Shown here piece after piece: positions 7,318 through 15,625 of a stretch of DNA of 21,720 nt; positions within the stretch are counted from its first letter, which is position 1; every line of letters begins with the position of its first letter. This stretch comes from a virus. The notes beneath the pieces are model-generated. The model was not told where the DNA came from, did not search any database, and saw nothing but the letters and a program-made list of their open reading frames with translations. The position numbers and the translations under genes are program-made. The DNA lies in IMG/VR virus record IMGVR_UViG_3300007345_000330, positions 1-21,720 of that record. One strand, written 5' to 3'.

Positions 7318-7330
7318 ATAATCACACCGA

Positions 7331-7774
7331 ATGATTGGAAATACTGATATTGATATACACTTAAAAAAGGCAGTTTTATTGGATGATTCCATTGCATGGA
7401 TTGATGCACATAGTGATGAGGTCAAAGAGGAGATTTTGAATCTGATTAGAAATGAGCAATTAATGGAGGAGGGAGTTGATGCCAATGATGATATTATTGG
7501 TACTTACAGCTATTTAACAGAGGTATTATCAGGAGGAAGGAAAAGAATGGGAGATCCTTACAACTTGAATGATACTGGTGCCTTTTTTCGTTCCATGTTT
7601 ATCAAGGTTTTATCAGATAGCATACTCATTGATGCAGACAGTGCAAAGATGGAGGATCAGAATTGGTGGAGTGTTGACATATTAGGATTGACAGAGGAAA
7701 ATCTTGACATATATGCTACAATGGTTAAAGAAAATTTTATCCTTTACGCAAGGAGAGTATTGGAGCTCGATTGA
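7331..7774 (+). CDS. putative tail completion/morphogenesis protein
   Basis: 147 aa, soluble, mixed alpha/beta. The block YNLNDTGAFFRSMFIKVL followed by strand DSILIDAD and then VDILGLTEENL resembles a protein conserved next to tape-measure genes in Bacteroidetes phages, and vaguely the gp10-like virion-morphogenesis proteins whose DTG-aromatic-S motif sits before a beta strand. The likely role is tail completion or joining; this is inference. It follows a terminator by 13 bp, and its TGA lies 4 bp before the next ATG. Confidence 0.5.
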   Translation: MIGNTDIDIHLKKAVLLDDSIAWIDAHSDEVKEEILNLIRNEQLMEEGVDANDDIIGTYSYLTEVLSGGRKRMGDPYNLNDTGAFFRSMFIKVLSDSILIDADSAKMEDQNWWSVDILGLTEENLDIYATMVKENFILYARRVLELD

Positions 7775-7778
7775 TGAA

Positions 7779-8192
7779 ATGCCTTTATATAATTGGATTA
7801 GATGCAATGATGGAAAATTAGAATACACCAGAAAAGAGAAAAAAGGAAATAAGATCCAAGATGTATATAATTGGAAAAAGTTGTATAATGAATATTTAAA
7901 GGAATTCGGATTGGATGTGAGATACAAAAAGTATCTTGAAGCACAAAAAAAAAGAGCATTATTGCAAAGCGAATATGTAATAACCAAAGAAAGATTTAAA
8001 TTGACAGAGATTGAAATTGAGAGTCAAAAGATACAGGATTTGGAGATTCACTTTGCAGGAGGAAAAAAAATTGAGGTAATATTAACATGGTTAGGAATGT
8101 TTTTAGGCTACAAATTAGATCAAAAAACAACCACAGTAAAAGAGTATTTTGTAATATTAGAGGAATATGGCAAAGCAAATAAAAAGGTCTGA
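7779..8192 (+). CDS. putative tail assembly chaperone-position protein, 137 aa
   Basis: The start is taken at ATG 7779, just after the previous stop; a longer reading from 7704 would overlap the upstream gene by 71 bp and is disfavoured. Starts MPLYNWIRCNDGKLEYTRKE, then a Lys-rich helical stretch (YKKYLEAQKKRALLQ) and a last strand/helix segment. It sits between the tail-tube and tape-measure genes, where tail assembly chaperones (lambda gpG/gpGT) lie, and overlaps the tape-measure start by 26 bp. An A9 run at 7945-7953 is a possible slippery stretch, but neither alternative frame gives a useful extension. Function by position only. Confidence 0.5.
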   Translation: MPLYNWIRCNDGKLEYTRKEKKGNKIQDVYNWKKLYNEYLKEFGLDVRYKKYLEAQKKRALLQSEYVITKERFKLTEIEIESQKIQDLEIHFAGGKKIEVILTWLGMFLGYKLDQKTTTVKEYFVILEEYGKANKKV

Positions 8193-10260
8193 AATAGCAG
8201 AAGAGGATTTGTATAAAGATATACGGGATTCAGCAGAGAAAACAATTGTTAATATCAATGAGTTAAATGATTCATTGGCCCAGACTGCAACAGTAATTAA
8301 GACAGAGTTACAAAAACCTTTAAAAGTAACTATTGATGGTATTAATAGCGTGAATACATCCGTTAATGCCATGAATGAAACTATGGAGGCATCCATCAAA
8401 CTTGATAAGGCAAAGGCAGATGCAATCAAAACACAGATTGATGCAGAAACCAAGTTGGAGAAGTTGGAGCAGGAGAGAATCAAAACACAGATTCAGGAGA
8501 ATAAACTTGCACAAGAGGAAATCAAGTTAAAGGACAAACAGAACAAACAGGATAAGCAAAGCGAAAAGCAAAAACAGAAAAATGTTGCCTTAACAAGGGA
8601 GGAGATTAAAGAAAAATTAAGGAGCCAAAAGATAAGCCAAGCATTAAAAAAAGAGTTGCAAGATGAGTTGATATTGCAAGATGATAATGCAGGAACGTTG
8701 GAGAAATTAAGTGCAAAAAGTAGGCAGTTAAGAAGGGAAAGAGAAAAATTGAATCTGGAAACAGAGGAAGGAAGGAAGAGATTAAAGGAAATTAATGAGG
8801 AGTTGGATGATAACAATGAGGTTATCAGAGAGAATTCAGATGCCTTAAAAAAGCAAAAGTTAAACGTTGGTAATTATACAGAATCAATCCAAGAGGCCAC
8901 AGGAGAGATTGGAGGGATGATCAAAGGAATTAAGGATTCCATTGATGGTATAAAGGATCAAGCAAAGGCATTCATGATACAGGCCAAATCAGCAGATACA
9001 AGTGCAAAAAAGATTCGTTTAATTGGTAAAGCAATTAAGGCCTCTGGAATAGGAATATTGATTGCAATGTTAGGATCTGTTGTAAGTGCATTAGGAGATA
9101 CAAGAGCAGGAGTATTGGCAATGCAAGGAACAATGCAAAAGACACAGGCATTTATTACCATGATAGGAAATAAAATCATGGATACCTTTGAGAAAATAAA
9201 AATAAGAGTTCAACTTGCAATGTTGTCCCTTGATAAGTTTAAAATGGCATTAATGGATTTAACTATTCCATATACTAATGTAAAGCCATTTGAAGGATTG
9301 TTTGATATTGATACCGAAAAAACAAAAAAGGAAATTGGTGAGCTTGAAAACAGGTTAAATATATTATCAAAAAAGGAGTATAAATTAGGAGATATTGTTG
9401 AGAATATTGATAAAACTATCAAGAAGGGATTTGAATATGAGGATTTAATTGCCAGTTTAAGTGATAAAATTGAGAAGTTGAGAGGAGAGGAGGAGTTGTT
9501 AAGTGAACAGGCAGGAGATATGACATTATCTTTTGACAAACAAAGAAAAGCACAAAAAGAATATAATGATACAGTAGAGGAAAGAATTGGATTGGAAAAA
9601 GATTTGGCACTGGCAAATGTTGACTTACAAGCGTTGAAAATCAAGCAAAGATTAATTGATGCAGGAATGCAATATAATGATGAACAGATAAAAAATTTAG
9701 ACTTTTTAAAGGATGAGGAGGCAAGGATGATAATCAATAGTGATGAGCTTGCCCAATTATCAGATGCAAAAAGAGAGTTAATTGCCATTGATAATGAGTT
9801 AAATTCGGCACAGGCCAAAAATGCAATGGAGGCCCGAAATACTGCAAAGGATGACTTTGAGAAACAGTTAGATTATGCAATAGATGCCTTTGATATACAG
9901 AAAACCATCAATGAAAGGATTATCAATAACGAAAAAACAACATTAGCACAGAGAGATGCAATGACAGAGGAAACAAGAAGATTGGCGGATAGTGCATACG
10001 CTAATCAGGTTAAGTTGGTTCAAGATTATACAAAGCAAAGGATTGATTTTGACAAGCTGTTGAAGATGACAGATGAGGAGGAAATCAGAAGAACATTAAA
10101 AAAGTTTGATCTTAATGAAACAACCTTGACTCGAATTCTGGATATATTAAAAAACAGAAAAACTGTTGTTCAGGATTTAGCAGATATTGAGGATGAAACA
10201 GCAAAAAAGAGAATTGAAAACAATCAAGCCATAGCAGAAAGTATCCAGAATGAAGGATAA
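8167..10260 (+). CDS. tape measure protein, N-terminal part (ends at in-frame TAA)
   Basis: 697 aa before the stop. The ATG follows GAGGAAT and lies inside the end of the previous gene. Residues about 45-255 are very long, charged coiled coil (repeats of K, E, Q, with KLEKLEQERIKTQIQE). Residues about 285-320 form a hydrophobic segment (ASGIGILIAMLGSVVSAL), typical of tape measures that enter the host membrane, then more coiled coil. This protein sets tail length and helps DNA pass into the cell. The reading stops at TAA 10258-10260, but the same frame continues without another stop for 1,125 bp, ending in a recognisable tape-measure C-terminus. An intact gene would be 8167-11385, about 1,072 aa. 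Either the gene is broken, the base is an error, or two proteins are made. Confidence 0.85.
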   Translation: MAKQIKRSEIAEEDLYKDIRDSAEKTIVNINELNDSLAQTATVIKTELQKPLKVTIDGINSVNTSVNAMNETMEASIKLDKAKADAIKTQIDAETKLEKLEQERIKTQIQENKLAQEEIKLKDKQNKQDKQSEKQKQKNVALTREEIKEKLRSQKISQALKKELQDELILQDDNAGTLEKLSAKSRQLRREREKLNLETEEGRKRLKEINEELDDNNEVIRENSDALKKQKLNVGNYTESIQEATGEIGGMIKGIKDSIDGIKDQAKAFMIQAKSADTSAKKIRLIGKAIKASGIGILIAMLGSVVSALGDTRAGVLAMQGTMQKTQAFITMIGNKIMDTFEKIKIRVQLAMLSLDKFKMALMDLTIPYTNVKPFEGLFDIDTEKTKKEIGELENRLNILSKKEYKLGDIVENIDKTIKKGFEYEDLIASLSDKIEKLRGEEELLSEQAGDMTLSFDKQRKAQKEYNDTVEERIGLEKDLALANVDLQALKIKQRLIDAGMQYNDEQIKNLDFLKDEEARMIINSDELAQLSDAKRELIAIDNELNSAQAKNAMEARNTAKDDFEKQLDYAIDAFDIQKTINERIINNEKTTLAQRDAMTEETRRLADSAYANQVKLVQDYTKQRIDFDKLLKMTDEEEIRRTLKKFDLNETTLTRILDILKNRKTVVQDLADIEDETAKKRIENNQAIAESIQNEG

Positions 10261-10287
10261 GAAAATTTTGATTTCACAATAGAGTTG

Positions 10288-11385
10288 ATGGAGAAGGCCT
10301 TTGATGAGGAAAAAAAGTTAAGGGATAAGTCATTACAAGATGAGAAGGTAAAGGGAGCAGAATCAATTGATGAGTTAAAACAAAGATTGAATAAGATTAG
10401 AGATGAAAGAAAAAAACAGTTAATGATTCAAGCAAGTTTTGAGAGGTTGGAGATCCGTAATTCTATAATGGAGGAGGATCAAAAGGCACAGAAAATTGAG
10501 GAGATCAATAACAAGTTGCAGAATGACATTATCCGAATAGAAAACGAAACGACAGATAAAAAGAAGGAACTTGATGAGGAGGAGATACAAAATGAGGAGG
10601 ACAAGGCAGAGAAATTGGCAGACCTTGAACAGCAAAGAGCAGAGGACAGGATTGCAGTTGCACAGGCCTTAACAGATGCACATGATTTCTATGCGGATAG
10701 AAGAATTGCAAAGATTGATGAGGAGATTGAGGCAAGCCAAAAAAGATTTGATAATTTACAGGATCTTGCAAATCAAGGAAACATCCTTGCAAAGGAGAGC
10801 CTTGCAGAGGAAACCAAGTTAATTGCAGAGCAGACAAGAAAAAGAGAGCAGTTGGAAAAGAGAAAACAAAGAGTTCAATTTGCCAATACAGTCCTGCAAA
10901 CTTATATGAAAAATTCATCAGATCCAGATGTAAAAAAGCCATTGCAGAAAACAATCACAGATACAGTGTTACTAACTGAATTTATTAAGTCATTTTCATT
11001 CTTTGATGGAATAGAGGATACAGGTACACATGGACAGGGGATTGATGGCAGAGGAGGATTTCTATCCGTATTGCATCCTAATGAGAGAGTTGTTCCAAAG
11101 AAGAATAATGACATGATTGGTAATATGTCCAATGATGATCTGGCACAGTTAGCATATAACTATCAAAACGGCCTTTTAAGGGATGTAACAGATGGTGTAA
11201 CAGTATCAAACAGTGTGAGTGGAGTTGATGTACTTGCAAAAAAATTGGATAGTTTAGAGCGAACAATATCAAATAAGCCAGAGCACAACATTGAATTGGA
11301 GCAGATTATTGATGGAGCTATGGCAATAACAAGAAGAACTAAACAAGGAAATACAAAGATATTTAACAGATACAGAGTATCATGA
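10288..11385 (+). CDS. tape measure protein, C-terminal part (same frame, after the stop)
   Basis: 365 aa from the first ATG after the interrupting TAA; the frame is identical to the upstream tape-measure reading and is open from base 10261. Residues 1-205 continue the charged coiled coil. Residues about 235-275 hold FFDGIEDTGTHGQG and GRGGFLSVLHPNERVVPK, the Gly-rich 'F-x-G ... G-x-V/L-H-x-x-E-x-V-V-P-K' ending seen on Bacteroidetes tape measures. The last part is helix and short strand. The start codon has a weak A/G leader (AATAGAGTTG), so independent translation or reinitiation 27 bp after the TAA is possible but unproven. The stop overlaps the next gene's ATG by four bases. Confidence 0.75.
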   Translation: MEKAFDEEKKLRDKSLQDEKVKGAESIDELKQRLNKIRDERKKQLMIQASFERLEIRNSIMEEDQKAQKIEEINNKLQNDIIRIENETTDKKKELDEEEIQNEEDKAEKLADLEQQRAEDRIAVAQALTDAHDFYADRRIAKIDEEIEASQKRFDNLQDLANQGNILAKESLAEETKLIAEQTRKREQLEKRKQRVQFANTVLQTYMKNSSDPDVKKPLQKTITDTVLLTEFIKSFSFFDGIEDTGTHGQGIDGRGGFLSVLHPNERVVPKKNNDMIGNMSNDDLAQLAYNYQNGLLRDVTDGVTVSNSVSGVDVLAKKLDSLERTISNKPEHNIELEQIIDGAMAITRRTKQGNTKIFNRYRVS

Positions 11386-13085
11386 AGCATTTTTTAAATA
11401 ATATACCTATAAGTCCAAGAAATGTTTTGGAGATTGGATTGATTACTGATTACACAGGCAATCCAAATATGCTCCAGATTGATTCAGATACTGTTGTTCT
11501 TCCAAGAGAGGCAAGAGAAATCATCCTCAATCATATTGCAACACAAGGAGTATTTGAGGGAATTCCATACATGATCGAAACAGAATCAGGAATAAAATTG
11601 GAGTATTATGTTGATTTAACAGAGGGAACAACATACAAGGATTTTGAAATTGAGGTTAAGATCAAAAAAAGGAAAGGATTTGACAACTTTATAGAGAATT
11701 CGCAGGGCCTATCCTTTGAATTGATGAATAAAAAAGGAGTAAATTTTGATTTCATTGATATTCCTTATGTGATTATTCCAGATAATCAGTTAGAGTTGGG
11801 AGTGAGTCTATCTATTGCAATATATGTGATGACAAAAGAGGCCATCCAAGCAACAAAGGATCTTAATACGGCATTAAGGGATTTGATTGAGGCATTAACA
11901 GGTACTCCATTCCCTCCATTGGGAGAGATAATATCATTAAGTTTAGCATTGGCAGGGCAATTGGCATATACATTGGCAGTATATACAGCATTGATCAAGT
12001 TAGGGAGGCAAATGTTGGAGTTAATCTTTCCAAAAGTCAGAACTTATAAGGGAGCTACAATAAAAAACTTAATTGAAAAAGGATGTGAATATCTTGGATA
12101 TACGTTGGATTCAACATTATTAAATGAATGGGATAAATTAACCATTATGCCTGTGCCATTGATAAAGAATAAAAAAAGCATATTCAATTTTATACAAAAT
12201 GAGTTGAATTTTAGCTTTACAAAAGGGTATCCATCAGCACAGGATACGGTATCAACATTAGGAGAGTTGATTACAGCAGTTGAGATATGGTTTAATGCAA
12301 GAACAAAGGTGTATAATGGAGTTGTGCAGATAGAAAGGAGGGATTATTGGCAGAACATCACATCCAACACAACGGTGCCTGCATTAAATTTACAGGATAG
12401 CAGACAATCACAGTATGTTTTGAATACAGATGAGGCATGGAAAAGGAGTTATGTGCATTATCAAGTGGACTATTCAGATACACATACATTGGATTTCTTT
12501 GATCCTACGGATGCAGAATTCAGCACAGAGCCATTGAACGTTATTAATGAAGATTTAGTAAGTATTAGAGGCCTAAATGATATTAATATTCCTTTTGCAT
12601 TAGGAGTGAGAAAGGATAGGTTGAGTTGGGTTGAGGCATTTGCAAAAACTTTCTTTCAATTACTGGATACGGTAACAGGATTATTTGGAGCAGGATTAAA
12701 CAGTACAGCATTAATCACAAATAGATTAGGAGTAACACAGATTTCACAGCAGTATTATTCAGTTACAAAGGTATTGTATGCTACAAATGGGAAACAGAGT
12801 GCAGATTATGTGGATAAAATCAAGGCAGGAAATATATACAATGAGTATCATAAAATCAATGAGATTAATATAAATGGCTATAAGATATACAGTGATGTGC
12901 CTATGAGATTGAAATCAGAGGAATTTGTATCTTTACTTGATAACAATTTTGCGTATATTGATGGAATACTTTGTGAGATCCTATCCATAAGATATATTGA
13001 TGAGTTAAGCAAGGCAATAATATCATATAAGGAGCCATTTGAGTATGCAGAGGGGAAAGTGGAAATTATTACAATAAATGACTAA
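11382..13085 (+). CDS. tail tip / baseplate-like protein after tape measure
   Basis: 567 aa, coupled to the tape measure by an ATGA overlap. In long-tailed phages this place holds the distal-tail or hub protein. N-terminal residues 1-130 are strand-rich (ESGIKLEYYVDLTEGTTYKD). Residues 138-150 and 183-216 are strongly hydrophobic helices (ISLSLALAGQLAYTLAVY), unusual for a structural tail protein and suggestive of membrane contact during DNA injection. The rest is mixed, with VQIERRDYWQNIT and a strand-rich C-terminal third. I recognise it only as a conserved tail protein of Bacteroidetes phages. The hub reading is by position. Confidence 0.55.
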   Translation: MKHFLNNIPISPRNVLEIGLITDYTGNPNMLQIDSDTVVLPREAREIILNHIATQGVFEGIPYMIETESGIKLEYYVDLTEGTTYKDFEIEVKIKKRKGFDNFIENSQGLSFELMNKKGVNFDFIDIPYVIIPDNQLELGVSLSIAIYVMTKEAIQATKDLNTALRDLIEALTGTPFPPLGEIISLSLALAGQLAYTLAVYTALIKLGRQMLELIFPKVRTYKGATIKNLIEKGCEYLGYTLDSTLLNEWDKLTIMPVPLIKNKKSIFNFIQNELNFSFTKGYPSAQDTVSTLGELITAVEIWFNARTKVYNGVVQIERRDYWQNITSNTTVPALNLQDSRQSQYVLNTDEAWKRSYVHYQVDYSDTHTLDFFDPTDAEFSTEPLNVINEDLVSIRGLNDINIPFALGVRKDRLSWVEAFAKTFFQLLDTVTGLFGAGLNSTALITNRLGVTQISQQYYSVTKVLYATNGKQSADYVDKIKAGNIYNEYHKINEININGYKIYSDVPMRLKSEEFVSLLDNNFAYIDGILCEILSIRYIDELSKAIISYKEPFEYAEGKVEIITIND

Positions 13086-13087
13086 TT

Positions 13088-13300
13088 ATGGACTTTAAGA
13101 AGGAGTTTGATAATCTGGAAAATTTGAATAAACAGATGGAAGGTTTTAACAAGATGATTAATCAGGCATATTCAAAACTTGATCCAGAGTCATATGAGAA
13201 AGTTAAACAGCATCATATTGATACTAATGCCATGATTAGAGAATTCAGGAAGGGAAACACAAATGCTGTTGATAACTTAATAAATAAATATTTGAAATAA
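13088..13300 (+). CDS. small helical protein between tail genes, 70 aa
   Basis: Starts 2 bp after the previous stop and ends 1 bp before the next start, so it is a firm member of the tail operon. Almost entirely alpha-helical and charged (NLENLNKQMEGFNKMINQAY, then SYEKVKQHHIDTNAMIREF). No motif is recognised. It could be a tail-assembly cofactor or chaperone for the large protein that follows. Confidence 0.6.
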   Translation: MDFKKEFDNLENLNKQMEGFNKMINQAYSKLDPESYEKVKQHHIDTNAMIREFRKGNTNAVDNLINKYLK

Positions 13301-13301
13301 G

Positions 13302-15614
13302 ATGCCTGTAATTATAGAAAATAGTGAGTATTCAAATGCATTTGGTTATACGGGCAATACATATGTATCCAATGCAGGGGATGTAACAACGTTGGAATTA
13401 ACAGTTGCAGAACAGATCAGGGTATCTACATTAAATAATCCATTTACATTTGATCCTCTTTTGTATATCCTTACAAGTCCTGCTGTCAGTTGGTTGGATG
13501 AGGGGATAAGATCAGGAGATTTGGTGTACATTGCAAGATACACAGCAAGTGGAAATTTAAGCCATAGTCATACGGCCACAGTAACAAGCGTAACAGATAC
13601 AGAGTTAAATGTTGATTCATGGGTAAATAACTTGTTTTATGATATTGGTGCAGGAGATTTAATGGTTGTTACTCCAGTTGTCAGCGTAGGTGGAGCAGTA
13701 AGAAGGAGAGAGGATCTATTGTTGGAATTTAATCATAGTTTAAACAATCAGGCAGGCAGTCCATCATCATTAATTGATGGAGAATTAACACGATCTTTTT
13801 TCTCCAATCTTTCTGCATTAGGTATTGGAGGCACACAAAGTGGTGCCATAGTTGGGAATGAGTCAGGGCAATTCCTTCAATCAACAGATATTGAATATCT
13901 TGGAACAAATGCAGATGGATTCAATCAATACACGATAACTTTTGTATTCGCAAATTCTGGAATCTATGATCAAGAGTGGTTTGCATTAGGAAATTGCTTA
14001 AAAATATTTGTCAGAGGCCTTTGGAGTAGTAAGGTTGGAGAGGTATTTGATAGAGTAGAATTCACATATGACAATCAAGCCAATACAGGATGGTTCAATG
14101 AGGCAAATAATGTAAGCATTGCAACTGGAGGAAGTGTTGTTAATACTTTTGCAGAATTAGAGTACAATGTAAGCCCAAATACGGTATCTTTTGAGGTTGA
14201 TTTGGCAGGAACAAACATTGCAGATTTGGCAATGGGAGGAGCATATGTGAGTAATGATGATGCATACTATAAGAATCAGGTTTACAATCAAGAAAATTTA
14301 ACATACTTATTACCAACAACTACAATAGTTGCAACAAATACTTATACATCCAACAGTGGTGTGGGTAGTTATTCAGGAGCAAATTGGGAAATAACTGTAA
14401 ATAGTATAACTCCAAGTGGAGGAAATGCAATTATCAATCTTGATTGGAGCTGTAATTCAAGCCTGCAAACTTTCTTTGAATCAAGGGATGCAGATGATAG
14501 GTTGTTCTATTTATGGGTTAAGATTGGGAATACTAACCATTTAGTGTACAGCAATCAATTAACAAAGGAGTTACCAGTTGGAGGAGCATTGACAATGAAT
14601 AGTGATTATGGTTTCTTGGATCATAGTCAAAACACTACATCAATTGCAGGAGATCATGTTGGATTTGTTGGAGATACAGAGGATGATATTGCCTATTATG
14701 GTACATTTAATCTGGAGTTAAACAAACAAACATACAACAGCATTAATTTAAGAGTTGAGGCATTTAATACGGTATCAGAGGATAAATTCACTTTACAGCA
14801 AACAAACTTTAGTTTTGGAGGAGTTACATATCAATCAAGTACAGGAAAGTATCTATTGAATGAAACATCCACAATCAACACAGAACTACCAACAACGAGC
14901 AATAAGAAGGATGCCAGAGTAACATTGACAGGAAATGATACATTGACAACATATGAGGTTGCAGTGTACTATCCATTTCTATTAAATTGGAAATATTGGT
15001 TACCATTGGAGGGAGTGAGTACAGATTTTGCACCTAATGAAAACCAGAATTGGGAGCAGTATGATAACACAGGCAATTGGACAATTAGAATGGTTGTGGA
15101 GTTGGATGATGGAGGATTGGCATTTATCCATGAAAATACTTTAATTGATAATCCATACAACAACAATGCAGATGTTACTACTACAATCGAGCTCCAAAGG
15201 CAATCGGATAACAGTGTGGTAAATATTATTCCAGAGGGAGAGCAATTGTTCATAGAGAGTACTCATGTATTAACAACAGGAAATTGGGATGTGCAGAAAA
15301 TATGGGGAATGATAACTGTTGAACCAAAAGAGGGAGCACCAAGATGGATAAGCAGTACAATAGTTGCTTATGATAACAATTCTAATAATCCGTTAACACC
15401 TATTAGTGGATTGTTATGTCAAATTTCGTATATTTCAGCAACTACAATAAAATTAAAATGTAAGTTTGACCCTAATAAATTAGACACCACTAATGGAGTT
15501 AAAATTACAGCAAAGATAAAACAGGTATGCGATGACATTGTAGAAGTAAATAAAATTACTACTGACGATGAGGATAAATTGACTACCGATGATGATGAGA
15601 AAATTTTAGCATAA
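13302..15614 (+). CDS. large distal tail structural protein, 770 aa
   Basis: Strand-rich, rich in Asn, Thr, Ser and Gly, with no signal peptide: typical of distal tail or side-fibre proteins. Several beta-sandwich-like stretches can be seen (about 250-330, 340-470, 480-600), with no catalytic site. The C-terminus ends in a short tandem motif, KITTDDEDK then LTTDDDEK then ILA, a form of the TTD-repeat end seen on other Bacteroidetes phage tail proteins. The last 50 or so codons (from about 15,460) change in base use toward the following genes, so a recombination junction appears to fall inside this gene. It probably connects tail tip to fibre. Confidence 0.55.
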   Translation: MPVIIENSEYSNAFGYTGNTYVSNAGDVTTLELTVAEQIRVSTLNNPFTFDPLLYILTSPAVSWLDEGIRSGDLVYIARYTASGNLSHSHTATVTSVTDTELNVDSWVNNLFYDIGAGDLMVVTPVVSVGGAVRRREDLLLEFNHSLNNQAGSPSSLIDGELTRSFFSNLSALGIGGTQSGAIVGNESGQFLQSTDIEYLGTNADGFNQYTITFVFANSGIYDQEWFALGNCLKIFVRGLWSSKVGEVFDRVEFTYDNQANTGWFNEANNVSIATGGSVVNTFAELEYNVSPNTVSFEVDLAGTNIADLAMGGAYVSNDDAYYKNQVYNQENLTYLLPTTTIVATNTYTSNSGVGSYSGANWEITVNSITPSGGNAIINLDWSCNSSLQTFFESRDADDRLFYLWVKIGNTNHLVYSNQLTKELPVGGALTMNSDYGFLDHSQNTTSIAGDHVGFVGDTEDDIAYYGTFNLELNKQTYNSINLRVEAFNTVSEDKFTLQQTNFSFGGVTYQSSTGKYLLNETSTINTELPTTSNKKDARVTLTGNDTLTTYEVAVYYPFLLNWKYWLPLEGVSTDFAPNENQNWEQYDNTGNWTIRMVVELDDGGLAFIHENTLIDNPYNNNADVTTTIELQRQSDNSVVNIIPEGEQLFIESTHVLTTGNWDVQKIWGMITVEPKEGAPRWISSTIVAYDNNSNNPLTPISGLLCQISYISATTIKLKCKFDPNKLDTTNGVKITAKIKQVCDDIVEVNKITTDDEDKLTTDDDEKILA

Positions 15615-15625
15615 AATAAAAAGTT

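Noticed and set aside
7704-7778. Longer start for the 137-aa gene
   Set aside because: It would overlap the upstream gene by 71 bp; the ATG at 7779 fits the compact operon spacing.
7945-7953. Programmed frameshift at an A9 run, as in tail chaperone G/GT pairs
   Set aside because: Both alternative frames hit stops within about 20 codons and do not connect to another coding stretch.
8157-9818. Long minus-strand open frames opposite the tape measure
   Set aside because: Ser/Leu/Phe-rich mirror images of the Lys/Glu coiled-coil codons; no starts, leaders or domains.
10258-10260. Alternative genetic code in which TAA is read as sense
   Set aside because: TAA ends many other genes here (capsid, protease, fibre), and TGA and TAG also end genes, so a genome-wide recoding does not fit; only a local event is possible.
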